Below, in pieces: positions 24,391 through 31,834 of a stretch of DNA of 42,764 bases. The stretch is from Candidatus Gastranaerophilales bacterium (GTDB lineage: Bacteria; Cyanobacteriota; Vampirovibrionia; Gastranaerophilales; Gastranaerophilaceae), in NCBI GenBank assembly GCA_944322945.1, contig CALUQN010000023.1:1-42764 (forward strand). Reading direction: 5' to 3'. Every line of letters starts with the position of its first letter. The stretch's first letter is position 1. The position numbers and the translations under genes are program-made. Below the pieces are notes generated by a model. That model made no database searches, had not been told where the DNA came from, and worked only from the letters and a program-made list of their open reading frames with translations.

Positions 24391-26034
24391 TTATAACTTG
24401 GTCAATTTGTAAAATTGAAAACTATTTGTATCATCTTTTATCAGTTCTTTAAACAGCTCTATCCCGCCCGTGAGGCTGAATACATCCGTGTAACCCTTTT
24501 GTAACAAAATTCTTGAGGCAACGTAACTCTGAAATCCTGTGTTACAAAATAATACAACTTTTTTGTCTTTTGGTATTTCATTTAATCTTTCACGCATTTG
24601 TGAGGTCGGAATATTTATTGCACCGTCAATTGTTTCAGCGTCAAAAAACGATTTTTCTCTCACATCAATCAGCAATGAGCCTTTCAAATCCTCCATAAAC
24701 GCAGGTTTGACAAGCCCTTTTAGAATATTATCAGCGTGCATTCCGAGAATATTTACCCCGTCTTTTGCCGAGCCGTAAGGCGGCGCATAGCAAAGTTCAC
24801 TATCCAGCATGTCTTGCACGGTTCCGTTGTTACGCATAATTGTTGAAATTACATCAATCCTTTTTTCCACGCCATCGTATCCGGCTGCCTGCGCGCCGAG
24901 AATTTTTCCCTGTTCATTAAAAAGAAGTTTGTATAATGTGCGTGTTGCATTCGGATAATATCCCGCGTGTGAGTTATTAAATATGAAAGTCTTTTTATAT
25001 GGAATATTATTTTTCAAAAGCTGTTTTTCATTATTCCCGACATTTGCAGCCGTGAGGTCAAAAACTTTTACAACGGCAGTCCCTTGAGAATTTTTATATG
25101 TTGATTTTATACCGTTAATGTTATCGGCAATAATTCTTCCCTGTCGGTTTGCCGGGCCTGCAAGAGGAATTATTGCAGGGCTGCCTGTTACAAAATCTTT
25201 TACCTCAACGCTGTCTCCGCCTGCATAAATATCAGGGTCAGAGGTCTGCATGTATTCGTTAACTTTCAAGCCGCCGAGAGTCCCGATTTCCAGCCCGCAA
25301 GACTTTGCAAGCGACGCATCCGGCCGCACACCGATTGCAAGAATTGCGATATCATAAGGAATTTTTTTGCCGGAATTAAGGATAATATATTCTTGCTCAA
25401 ATTCCTTCACCCCGTCAGAGAGGATAAGCTCTACACCGTTTGCACGCATTTTATTTTGTGCAAATGCCGCAACTTCTCTGTCCAAAGGCGCCAGAATTTG
25501 GTCTGACAGTTCCACAAGCGTTGTATGCAATCCTGCGTGGATAAAATTTTCCGCCATTTCAACGCCGATAAATCCGCCCCCGACGACAACCGCATTTTTA
25601 GCCTCCCCGCTGCGCAAAATATCTTTTATTCCGTCGCCGTCTTTAAGGGTTCTTACCGTGAAAATTTTTTTATTATTAATACCTGCGATAGGAGGGATAA
25701 CAGGTGAGGCACCGGTTGCAAGCACCAGTTTGTCATAGGATAATGTATCAGTTCCGTTTACTGTAACAGTTTTTGATTTTCTGTTAATTTCTGTCACGCG
25801 GGCATTAAGACGGACGTCAATATTCAAAAGATTTTTAAACCGCACCGGGCTTGAAACTATCATATTAGCGCGTGAATTTATAACATCAGATGTGTAATAC
25901 GGTAACCCGCAATTTGCAATGGAAATTTCATCAGTTGCTTCAAGTATAATGATTTCCGCAGCGTCATTTAATCTTCTGCATCTTGCCGCTGCACTCGCGC
26001 CGCATGCACCCCCGCCGATTACCAGTATACGCAT
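24391..26034 (-). CDS. CoA-disulfide reductase with C-terminal rhodanese domain
   Basis: This flavoprotein of 547 residues has the FAD-binding GGGACGASAA at 7-16 and the active Cys42 in SIANCGLPYY, the hallmark of CoA-disulfide reductases and persulfide reductases of this group. An NAD(P)H Rossmann motif (AVVVGGGFIGVEMAE) and a dimerisation domain follow, then a fused rhodanese domain (SLLIDVREKSFFD...VVLFCNTGFQS) whose active Cys starts CNTGFQS. CoADR-rhodanese fusions reduce CoA disulfide or CoA persulfide/polysulfide. ATG 26034 follows AGGAGG with a 7-nt gap, beating the upstream codon at 26052. It heads the CoA-transferase operon and is divergent from thioredoxin. Confidence 0.9.
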   Translation of the reverse strand: MRILVIGGGACGASAAARCRRLNDAAEIIILEATDEISIANCGLPYYTSDVINSRANMIVSSPVRFKNLLNIDVRLNARVTEINRKSKTVTVNGTDTLSYDKLVLATGASPVIPPIAGINNKKIFTVRTLKDGDGIKDILRSGEAKNAVVVGGGFIGVEMAENFIHAGLHTTLVELSDQILAPLDREVAAFAQNKMRANGVELILSDGVKEFEQEYIILNSGKKIPYDIAILAIGVRPDASLAKSCGLEIGTLGGLKVNEYMQTSDPDIYAGGDSVEVKDFVTGSPAIIPLAGPANRQGRIIADNINGIKSTYKNSQGTAVVKVFDLTAANVGNNEKQLLKNNIPYKKTFIFNNSHAGYYPNATRTLYKLLFNEQGKILGAQAAGYDGVEKRIDVISTIMRNNGTVQDMLDSELCYAPPYGSAKDGVNILGMHADNILKGLVKPAFMEDLKGSLLIDVREKSFFDAETIDGAINIPTSQMRERLNEIPKDKKVVLFCNTGFQSYVASRILLQKGYTDVFSLTGGIELFKELIKDDTNSFQFYKLTKL

Positions 26035-26151
26035 AGTCAACCTCCTAATCACTTTATTACCCAGTATAATATAAACAACCGAATTTGGTAAGATGCGGGA
26101 TAAAAAATTTTTTATACGGATTTAAAATCTATAAAAACACAAGGAGAAAAA

Positions 26152-26457
26152 ATGCTTATCGAACTTGATGAAAAAAATTTTGATAAAAATATTAAAACAG
26201 GATTAAAACTTGTTGAATTTTACGCATCATGGTGCGGTTATTGTAAAAAACAAAGACCGGTCATTGAGGAACTTTCCGCAAACAATATATGGATTGGAAC
26301 AGTGAATGCGGATTTTAATCCAAATTTGATTGAGCGCTTTAATATAACAGGATTTCCTGCGTTTTTATTGTTCAAAGAAGGGCGGATTATTGCTGCGCTT
26401 TCCGGATATCACGAAAAATCACAGCTTCTTTCAAGTTTAATGGAACACCTTGCTTAG
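26152..26457 (+). CDS. Thioredoxin-like protein
   Basis: This minimal 101-residue thioredoxin fold has LVEFYASWCGYCKKQRPVIE with redox-active CGYC (Cys28, Cys31). The usual WCGPC is altered to WCGYC, which tends to shift the redox potential. The cis-proline region is FNITGFPAFLLF. It is cytosolic (no signal peptide) and preceded by AAGGAG. It is divergent from the CoA-disulfide reductase, and the shared thiol theme suggests a link. A strong bidirectional terminator follows. Confidence 0.9.
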   Translation: MLIELDEKNFDKNIKTGLKLVEFYASWCGYCKKQRPVIEELSANNIWIGTVNADFNPNLIERFNITGFPAFLLFKEGRIIAALSGYHEKSQLLSSLMEHLA

Positions 26458-26464
26458 TACACAC

Positions 26465-26504
26465 AAAAAAGAACCCTTATCAAATTTGGTAAGGGTTCTT
26501 TTTT
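26465..26504. terminator. Bidirectional terminator
   Basis: Fifteen-base perfect arms: an A run plus GAACCCTTA, and TAAGGGTTC plus a T run, with a 10-nt loop. The A/T runs on both sides serve thioredoxin (+) and the solenoid gene (-). Confidence 0.9.
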
Positions 26505-26526
26505 AATTTAAAGCAAATAGTTTGAA

Positions 26527-27072
26527 CTATACAGCTGCATATTCAGTGCTTACGCTGCAAAATTCAAAATCAGCACCAACTCTTCTTTCGCCGTAAGTCA
26601 TGTCATCCATAACGATTTCGCCGCATTGTCTCAAAGTTGTGAGCGGAAGAGTTTTTGCTGTTTTAGTATCAACGATAAGAGTGTTTACTCTCAAATCTTT
26701 CGGTAATTGTTCAATTTTTGTGCTTCTGATGTTCAAAACATTAGCGCGGACATCTGTGTTGAATTTAACAATTGAGCTTTTTTCTACTGTCAAGCTGTCA
26801 GTCCAGATGTGAGCCGGTAATTTTTTAACATCAGCGCCTGTCATGTTAACACTTTTTGCATCAATCGGATTTTCAATAGTTTTGATAGTAGCGTTAGTCA
26901 TGTTCAAATCACCGCTAACCCAGCCGATTGCCAATCTGTCGATAGTAGCTTTTGTCAAGTTCAAGTTACCGTCAACATGATCGAGTTCTAATCTTTTCAT
27001 TGTGCATCCTGATAAGTCTAAGTCACCACCATTGTAGTTTCTTATCATTTCTTCGTAATTTCTTGCTGCCAT
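26527..27072 (-). CDS. Solenoid repeat protein (about 19-residue units), function unknown
   Basis: This 181-residue protein is built from about seven repeats of 19-20 residues, with units such as GDLDLSGCTMKRLELDHVD, GNLNLTKATIDRLAIGWVS and GDLNMTNATIKTIENPIDA. The spacing and the alternating L-x-L/T-x-A positions suggest a small right-handed beta-helix or an LRR-like solenoid, probably a binding platform. Whether it is closer to pentapeptide-repeat or leucine-rich families is unclear. ATG 27072 follows AAGGAGG by 6 nt, so the in-frame extension to 27108 is unlikely. No signal peptide. Confidence 0.65.
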   Translation of the reverse strand: MAARNYEEMIRNYNGGDLDLSGCTMKRLELDHVDGNLNLTKATIDRLAIGWVSGDLNMTNATIKTIENPIDAKSVNMTGADVKKLPAHIWTDSLTVEKSSIVKFNTDVRANVLNIRSTKIEQLPKDLRVNTLIVDTKTAKTLPLTTLRQCGEIVMDDMTYGERRVGADFEFCSVSTEYAAV

Positions 27073-27176
27073 ATTAAGCCTCCTTTTTTCTTCTTGCCAA
27101 TTTTTCACGAATTTTTTGATAGGTTAATTTTAATAATAATTTTTTTTTGAAACATCCACCAAATATAGGTTATTTT

Positions 27177-28121
27177 TTAAACTTTATTGATATGATTTCC
27201 TGCTAAAAATTGATTTAGATTTTCAAAAACAATTTCAGCACGTTTTTCCATGGATTCTTTTGTTGCAAAAGCAATGTGCGGAGTGACAATTGTATTCGGA
27301 GTTTTCAACAGCGGATGATTAATATCAAGCGGCGGTTCAGTTTCAAAAACATCTATCCCAGCGCCGGAAATTTTTCCGTTGTTCAAACTGTCTGCAAGTG
27401 CCTCTGTGTCTACTACTCCGCCGCGTGCCGCATTGATTAAAACTGCACTTTTTTTCATGAAAGATAATGTTTCTTTGTTTATTAATTTTTTTGATTTTTC
27501 AGTCAACGGACAATGCAATGTTACAATGTCCGAAACTTCCAACATTTCTTTCAGAGGAAGATACGTAATTAAATCAGAATTTTCTTTGTGAGAAAATCCA
27601 TTGTAAGCGACAATTTTGCAGCCAAAAGCATGACACAATTTTGCAACAGTCATACCAATTGCACCGGTGCCGACAATGCCGACGGTTTTCCCTTTTAATT
27701 CACATCCCACAAGCCCGTCTTTTGTTTTTCCCGCTCTACAGCGTGCGTCAACCTGCGGAATATTTCTCAAAAGTGAAAGCATCATACATATCGTTAATTC
27801 TGCGACAGAATCGTTTGAATATCCCGATGCATTGCTTAGTTTTATTCCCATTTCTCTGGCGGTTTTTACATCAACATGATCGACCCCCGTAAAGGCAATA
27901 TTAATGTATTTTAAGTTCTTACATGCTCTTATAACTTCGCCTTTTAAAGGCATGTTTGCGAGCATTAAAACATCCGCGTTTTTTACGCGTTCTTTTTGCA
28001 GATTTACATCATCATTTCGTTCATAATAAGTAAAATTATGTCCGTTTTTTTCTAAAATTTTTATATATTTTTGCAGAACATTATCACTTATTGATAAAGA
28101 TTCCAGCAATACTATATTCAT
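27177..28121 (-). CDS. D-isomer-specific 2-hydroxyacid dehydrogenase
   Basis: This 314-residue NAD-dependent dehydrogenase has the nucleotide-binding GTGAIG (151-156) inside VGIVGTGAIGMTVAKL. The catalytic triad is in place: Arg233 (INAARGGVVD), Glu262 (DVFETEPP) and His282 (TPHIAF). Family members reduce hydroxypyruvate, glyoxylate, pyruvate or 3-phosphohydroxypyruvate. The absence of a C-terminal ACT domain rules out most long SerA forms, but the substrate is otherwise open. The intergenic region on its upstream side has curved, AT-rich DNA (28146-28268). Confidence 0.9.
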   Translation of the reverse strand: MNIVLLESLSISDNVLQKYIKILEKNGHNFTYYERNDDVNLQKERVKNADVLMLANMPLKGEVIRACKNLKYINIAFTGVDHVDVKTAREMGIKLSNASGYSNDSVAELTICMMLSLLRNIPQVDARCRAGKTKDGLVGCELKGKTVGIVGTGAIGMTVAKLCHAFGCKIVAYNGFSHKENSDLITYLPLKEMLEVSDIVTLHCPLTEKSKKLINKETLSFMKKSAVLINAARGGVVDTEALADSLNNGKISGAGIDVFETEPPLDINHPLLKTPNTIVTPHIAFATKESMEKRAEIVFENLNQFLAGNHINKV

Positions 28122-28145
28122 CTCAAAAATTTCCTAATCGTTTTA

Positions 28146-28268
28146 TGCAGTTTTATACTACAATTTTTTAAAAATTTTGTCAATTTTTTTTAGAAATTTT
28201 CAGTATTTTTTTCAAAAATTTTCAGCAAAATTATAAAAAATTTTCATAAAAATTTTTCAAATTTTCGC
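28146..28268. other. Phased A/T tracts, probable curved DNA
   Basis: About 120 bp of almost pure A/T in which tracts such as AAATTTTC recur at roughly 10-13 bp intervals (TTTTC ends near 28201, 28213, 28223, 28245, 28258, 28266). A-tracts in phase with the helix bend DNA. It lies between the dehydrogenase start and the galE terminator and may influence the dehydrogenase promoter. Confidence 0.5.
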
Positions 28269-28271
28269 AAA

Positions 28272-28310
28272 AAAAATCCTCAAAAATTTTTAATTTTTTT
28301 GAGGATTTTT
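28272..28310 (-). terminator. Terminator of galE
   Basis: Perfect 15-bp stem AAAAATCCTCAAAAA (28272-28286) with its complement (28296-28310). The minus-strand T run follows galE, whose stop is at 28335. It could work in both directions. Confidence 0.85.
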
Positions 28311-28334
28311 AGTGAAATTATTTGCAATTATTAA

Positions 28335-29324
28335 TTAAGAATTAAAACCGTTCGGATGATTTTTGTGCCAGTTCCATGCAGAAGAAATAATTTCTTCCAA
28401 ATCAGCGTGTTCCGGTTTCCAGCCGAGTTTATTTTTTACTTTTTCACTGGAGGCAATAAGTCTTGCAGGATCGCCTGCGCGCCGCGGTGAAATTTTTGCG
28501 GGGATAGGGTGCCCGGTGACTTTTCTTGCGCATTCAATTACCTCTTTTACTGTAAAACCGACTCCGTTACCGAGATTGAATATATTGCTTTCGTTTCCGA
28601 ATTCAAGATATCTGACAGCCAGAATATGAGCAGCCGCAAGGTCTGTCACGTGAATATAATCCCTTACACAAGTGCCGTCTTTTGTGTCGTAATCGTCACC
28701 GAAAATTGAAACAAATTCTCTCTGCCCGTTTGGCACCTGAAGAATTATTGGGATTAAATGCGATTCAGGATTGTGCGCTTCACCGATTTGACCGCTTTTG
28801 TGTGCGCCGCACGCGTTAAAATATCTAAGAGAAACGTATCTTAAACCGTGCGCTTTGCTAACCCATTTGAACATTTTTTCCATAGAGAGTTTTGTCTCTC
28901 CATAAGTGTTTGTCGGCTCGGTTCTATCTGTTTCCAAAATAGGAATTCTTTCCGGCTCGCCGTATGTTGCAGCAGTTGAAGAGAAAACTATTTTATCTAT
29001 CCCGTGCGCAACCATGGAATCAAGCAGAATTTTTGTACCGCACAAATTGTTATCATAATATTTAAGCGGCTTTTCCATGCTCTCTCCCACAAGCGAACTT
29101 GCCGCAAAATGGATTACCGAATCAATTTTTTCTTTTTCAAAAACACTGTCAAGAAATTCTCTGTCTCTGATATCTCCTTTATAAAAACGCGCTTTCGGAT
29201 GTACTGCCTGTTCGTAACCTGTCTGTAAATTATCAATAATGACAACGTCCTCGCCTTTATCAATAAGTTCATAAACCGTATGAGATCCGATATAGCCTGC
29301 ACCGCCCAAAACCAGTATAGTCAT
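28335..29324 (-). CDS. galE: UDP-glucose 4-epimerase
   Basis: This 329-residue short-chain dehydrogenase-type epimerase has the NAD motif GGAGYIGSH (7-15), a DNLQTGYEQA ribose-binding region, the Ser-Thr pair in VFSSTAATYG and the catalytic Tyr141-x3-Lys145 in YGETK. Later motifs RYFNACGA and GTCVRDYIHVTDL are those of GalE itself rather than of dTDP-glucose dehydratases. It interconverts UDP-glucose and UDP-galactose (possibly the N-acetyl forms) for surface glycan synthesis. A ribosome site AGAGAGGA precedes the ATG. It is transcribed alone and ends at a strong terminator. Confidence 0.95.
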   Translation of the reverse strand: MTILVLGGAGYIGSHTVYELIDKGEDVVIIDNLQTGYEQAVHPKARFYKGDIRDREFLDSVFEKEKIDSVIHFAASSLVGESMEKPLKYYDNNLCGTKILLDSMVAHGIDKIVFSSTAATYGEPERIPILETDRTEPTNTYGETKLSMEKMFKWVSKAHGLRYVSLRYFNACGAHKSGQIGEAHNPESHLIPIILQVPNGQREFVSIFGDDYDTKDGTCVRDYIHVTDLAAAHILAVRYLEFGNESNIFNLGNGVGFTVKEVIECARKVTGHPIPAKISPRRAGDPARLIASSEKVKNKLGWKPEHADLEEIISSAWNWHKNHPNGFNS

Positions 29325-29421
29325 AATTATCTGTCCTCTCTTAATTTATTTTTACACGCAATATTTTTTACGGCAAAATTATGTAAAATTATTTATTTAT
29401 AATTTTATCGTATTTTAGAAA

Positions 29422-29511
29422 TTGTTTCAAGATTACATCAAAAAACGTGAAGGTTTCTCATTAGAAAAATACAAACGACACATGCAAAAACAAAGCACCT
29501 TCCAAAAGTAG
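29422..29511 (+). CDS. Possible 29-residue small protein
   Basis: A short TTG-initiated frame reads FQDYIKKREGFSLEKYKR followed by HMQKQSTFQK, with a non-random, basic, coil-like composition. It sits 19 bp after a TATAAT (29398-29403). No ribosome site is evident and there is no family recognition, so it may be a gene remnant or chance. Confidence 0.2.
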   Translation: MFQDYIKKREGFSLEKYKRHMQKQSTFQK

Positions 29512-29525
29512 AGGAAGGTGCTTTG
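29491..29525 (-). terminator. Terminator of gltX
   Basis: A 13-bp perfect stem CAAAGCACCTTCC (29491-29503) / GGAAGGTGCTTTG (29513-29525) and a TTTTTG run on the minus strand, 21 bp beyond the gltX stop. Confidence 0.88.
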
Positions 29526-29545
29526 AACATTAATAAATACCTGAA

Positions 29546-31018
29546 CTAAACAGGCTGTTTAATAGCATTTTTTACACGGCGTAAAGATTTTTCTTTACCG
29601 AGGATAGCAAGAATTGCAGTCATATCAGCTCCGCAAGTGCGGCCGGTAACTGCTGCTCTTACTGCCCACATTGTAACTTTAGGCTTGATGCCAAGCTCTT
29701 TGAATTGCGCACGGAAAGCTTCCAGTTTTTCGTGGAGAGTTTCTTCATCAAAATCCCAATCTTGAGCTTGTCTTACAAATTCATTGAGGACGTTTTGTGA
29801 AACTTCCGTATCTAATACTTCTGCCTGTGCCTTAGGCTCAATTTCAACATCTTCGCCAAAGAAATACGGCACCGCATCTGTTATATCAGAAAGCAGTGTT
29901 AACGGTTCGCGTGTAATTTCAACCATTCTTGTGTATTGTGCATCCGTAAGTTCGTTCAAATTGTATTTTGTGAGATAGGGTTTTAATCTTTCCTTCAACT
30001 CTGCAATCGGAAGCATTTTGATATAATGTCCGTTCATCCAGTTCAATTTATCATATTCAAAAATTGAATTTGAGGATGAAATATCACCAATTCTGAAATC
30101 TTGTGCAATTTCATCAACGGTCTTAATTTCCTTGCCATCAGACGGAGACCAGCCCAGAAGTGCTACAAAGTTAATCAGAGCATCTGTCAGGTAGCCTTTT
30201 TCAACAAATTCTGAAACCGCAGTAGCGCCATGACGCTTAGAAAGTTTGCTTCTGTCCGGCGCAAGAATCATGCCGAGGTGTCCAAATCTTGGAACTTCCG
30301 CTCCGAGAGCTTCAAATATCAAAATTTGTTTGAATGTATTTGAAATGTGATCTTCCCCTCTGATTACGTGAGAAATTTTCATCAGCATATCGTCGATTAC
30401 AACCGCAAAGTTGTATGTCGGTGTGCCGTTTGATTTCATTATTACAAAGTCGCCCAAAAGCGCAGTATCCATGTGCAATTTACCTTTTACCAGGTCGTCA
30501 AACTCCAGTATGGTTGTATCGTGGAAAGCTTTTTGAGCCTTTGCTATATTAAATCTTATTGCAGGTTTTCTGCCTTCTGCACGTAATTTTTCTTTTTCTG
30601 CTTCTGTAAGATTTTCACATTTTTTTGAATATACATAAGGTTTTTTATTCTTAGTTGCGAGTTCTTTTTCAGCTTCAAGCTCTTCCGGAGTACAGAAGCA
30701 TTCATAAGCAAAACCGCTTTCTAAAAGCTTTTGTGCGTATTTCGGGTAAATATCAAATCTTTGAGACTGAGTATACGGACCGTAGGGACCGCCGACATCC
30801 GGACCTTCATCCCAATTCAAGCCCAATGCTTTCAAACTGTCAAAAATATTATCTATATATTCCTGGCTGGTACGCTCGGCATCTGTATCTTCTATTCTCA
30901 AAACAAATTTTCCGTTATTCTTTTTTGCAAATAAATAGTTGAACAATGCTGTTCGTGCTGTACCTATGTGGAGATTACCGCTTGGTGACGGTGCTATTCT
31001 AACTCTTACTTCTGACAT
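29546..31018 (-). CDS. gltX: Glutamyl-tRNA synthetase
   Basis: This 490-residue class I aminoacyl-tRNA synthetase charges tRNA-Glu (and perhaps tRNA-Gln, if the organism uses transamidation). HIGH-type motif: PSPSGNLHIGTARTALFNYL (HIGT at 17-20). KMSKS-type motif: DRSKLSKRHGA. The zinc-binding knuckle region is represented by AYECFCTPEELEAEKE. Length and domain order are normal for a bacterial discriminating or non-discriminating enzyme; which one cannot be told by eye. AAGGAT precedes the ATG by 9 nt. The 183-bp region upstream to 31201 holds no visible gene. Confidence 0.96.
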   Translation of the reverse strand: MSEVRVRIAPSPSGNLHIGTARTALFNYLFAKKNNGKFVLRIEDTDAERTSQEYIDNIFDSLKALGLNWDEGPDVGGPYGPYTQSQRFDIYPKYAQKLLESGFAYECFCTPEELEAEKELATKNKKPYVYSKKCENLTEAEKEKLRAEGRKPAIRFNIAKAQKAFHDTTILEFDDLVKGKLHMDTALLGDFVIMKSNGTPTYNFAVVIDDMLMKISHVIRGEDHISNTFKQILIFEALGAEVPRFGHLGMILAPDRSKLSKRHGATAVSEFVEKGYLTDALINFVALLGWSPSDGKEIKTVDEIAQDFRIGDISSSNSIFEYDKLNWMNGHYIKMLPIAELKERLKPYLTKYNLNELTDAQYTRMVEITREPLTLLSDITDAVPYFFGEDVEIEPKAQAEVLDTEVSQNVLNEFVRQAQDWDFDEETLHEKLEAFRAQFKELGIKPKVTMWAVRAAVTGRTCGADMTAILAILGKEKSLRRVKNAIKQPV

Positions 31019-31201
31019 TTTTTAAATCCTTCTTTCTTATTTTTTTTAAAATCAGCATAATAAAAATACCACGCGCAGGTTTAAATTTCAAGTAGAAAGC
31101 ACAGTTACAGCCACACAGTCATTTATAAAAAACAGCATTAAGAACAAAATTCAATTTGTAAATAATTGTTGCAATATATCTGCAAAGTCAGATACATCTC
31201 G

Positions 31202-31834
31202 TTAAATCTGCGGCAAACATAATTTTTGATATTCACAAAACCTGCAAGCGTCAGGGTTCTGCGAAAATTCAACCGTGTTCATTTTATCCAATGTTTCCGC
31301 AAGCAGGTTTTCATATTCGTCCTGCCGCGTTTTAGAGAATTCTATTATTTTATTTTCGTTATTTTTCAAATCAATATAGACAAATTTTATGCAGGTTGTG
31401 TTTAGAATTTTTGATGCGCAGTAGAGATAAATCATTGTCTGCCAGTCAAACTCGGGATTTTGCGGAATTGAGCCGGTTTTGTAATCCAGAATGTAGTAGC
31501 TGTTTTCATCCTGCATAAGGGCGTCCAGTCTGCCGCCTACCCAGTAATTTTTTATTTTAGCGGAGAGTGTGTATTCTGATTTTACATATTGCTTGTTAAA
31601 AAATTCATTAGTTTTTAGCGTTTGCCAAATCTTTGCTTCATCGGATGCAAGCGCTTTTTCCAGTTTGGTAATATCAGCGCCTTTAAGATAATAGTTCGCA
31701 AGAGCGTGAATTTTTTTGCCGCGTTCAAAGTTGGAGGCTTTTTGCGGCATCATAATATTTTTTATGTATTTGTATTCAAACTTACGCGGGCATTCCGTAA
31801 AAGTCTTAATCATATATGGCGAAAAATCACTCAT
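31202..31834 (-). CDS. Cas4/AddB-like Fe-S PD-(D/E)XK nuclease
   Basis: This 210-residue stand-alone nuclease has four cysteines, Cys15 (ECPRKFEYKY) plus Cys197, Cys200 and Cys206 (CRFCEYQKLC), in the positions that bind a [4Fe-4S] cluster in Cas4 and the AddB C-terminal domain. The catalytic core has a conserved His (KIHALANYYL), GGRLDAL (Asp104) and ILDYKTG (Asp117, Lys119), followed by the QTMIYLY motif of RecB-family nucleases. Its start overlaps the helicase gene by 8 bp, so the two are coupled. I infer that it supplies the nuclease of an AddAB-like end-resection complex. A CRISPR role is unlikely without cas genes. Confidence 0.82.
   Translation of the reverse strand: MSDFSPYMIKTFTECPRKFEYKYIKNIMMPQKASNFERGKKIHALANYYLKGADITKLEKALASDEAKIWQTLKTNEFFNKQYVKSEYTLSAKIKNYWVGGRLDALMQDENSYYILDYKTGSIPQNPEFDWQTMIYLYCASKILNTTCIKFVYIDLKNNENKIIEFSKTRQDEYENLLAETLDKMNTVEFSQNPDACRFCEYQKLCLPQI

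Noticed and set aside
23964-24452. 162-codon plus-strand frame opposite the CoA-transferase and reductase genes
   Set aside because: Antisense shadow of two well-supported genes, with low-complexity Ser/Cys/Phe composition.
31202-31834. Cas4 of a CRISPR system
   Set aside because: No cas1, cas2 or repeat-spacer array in the window; coupling to a RecB-type helicase fits recombination better.
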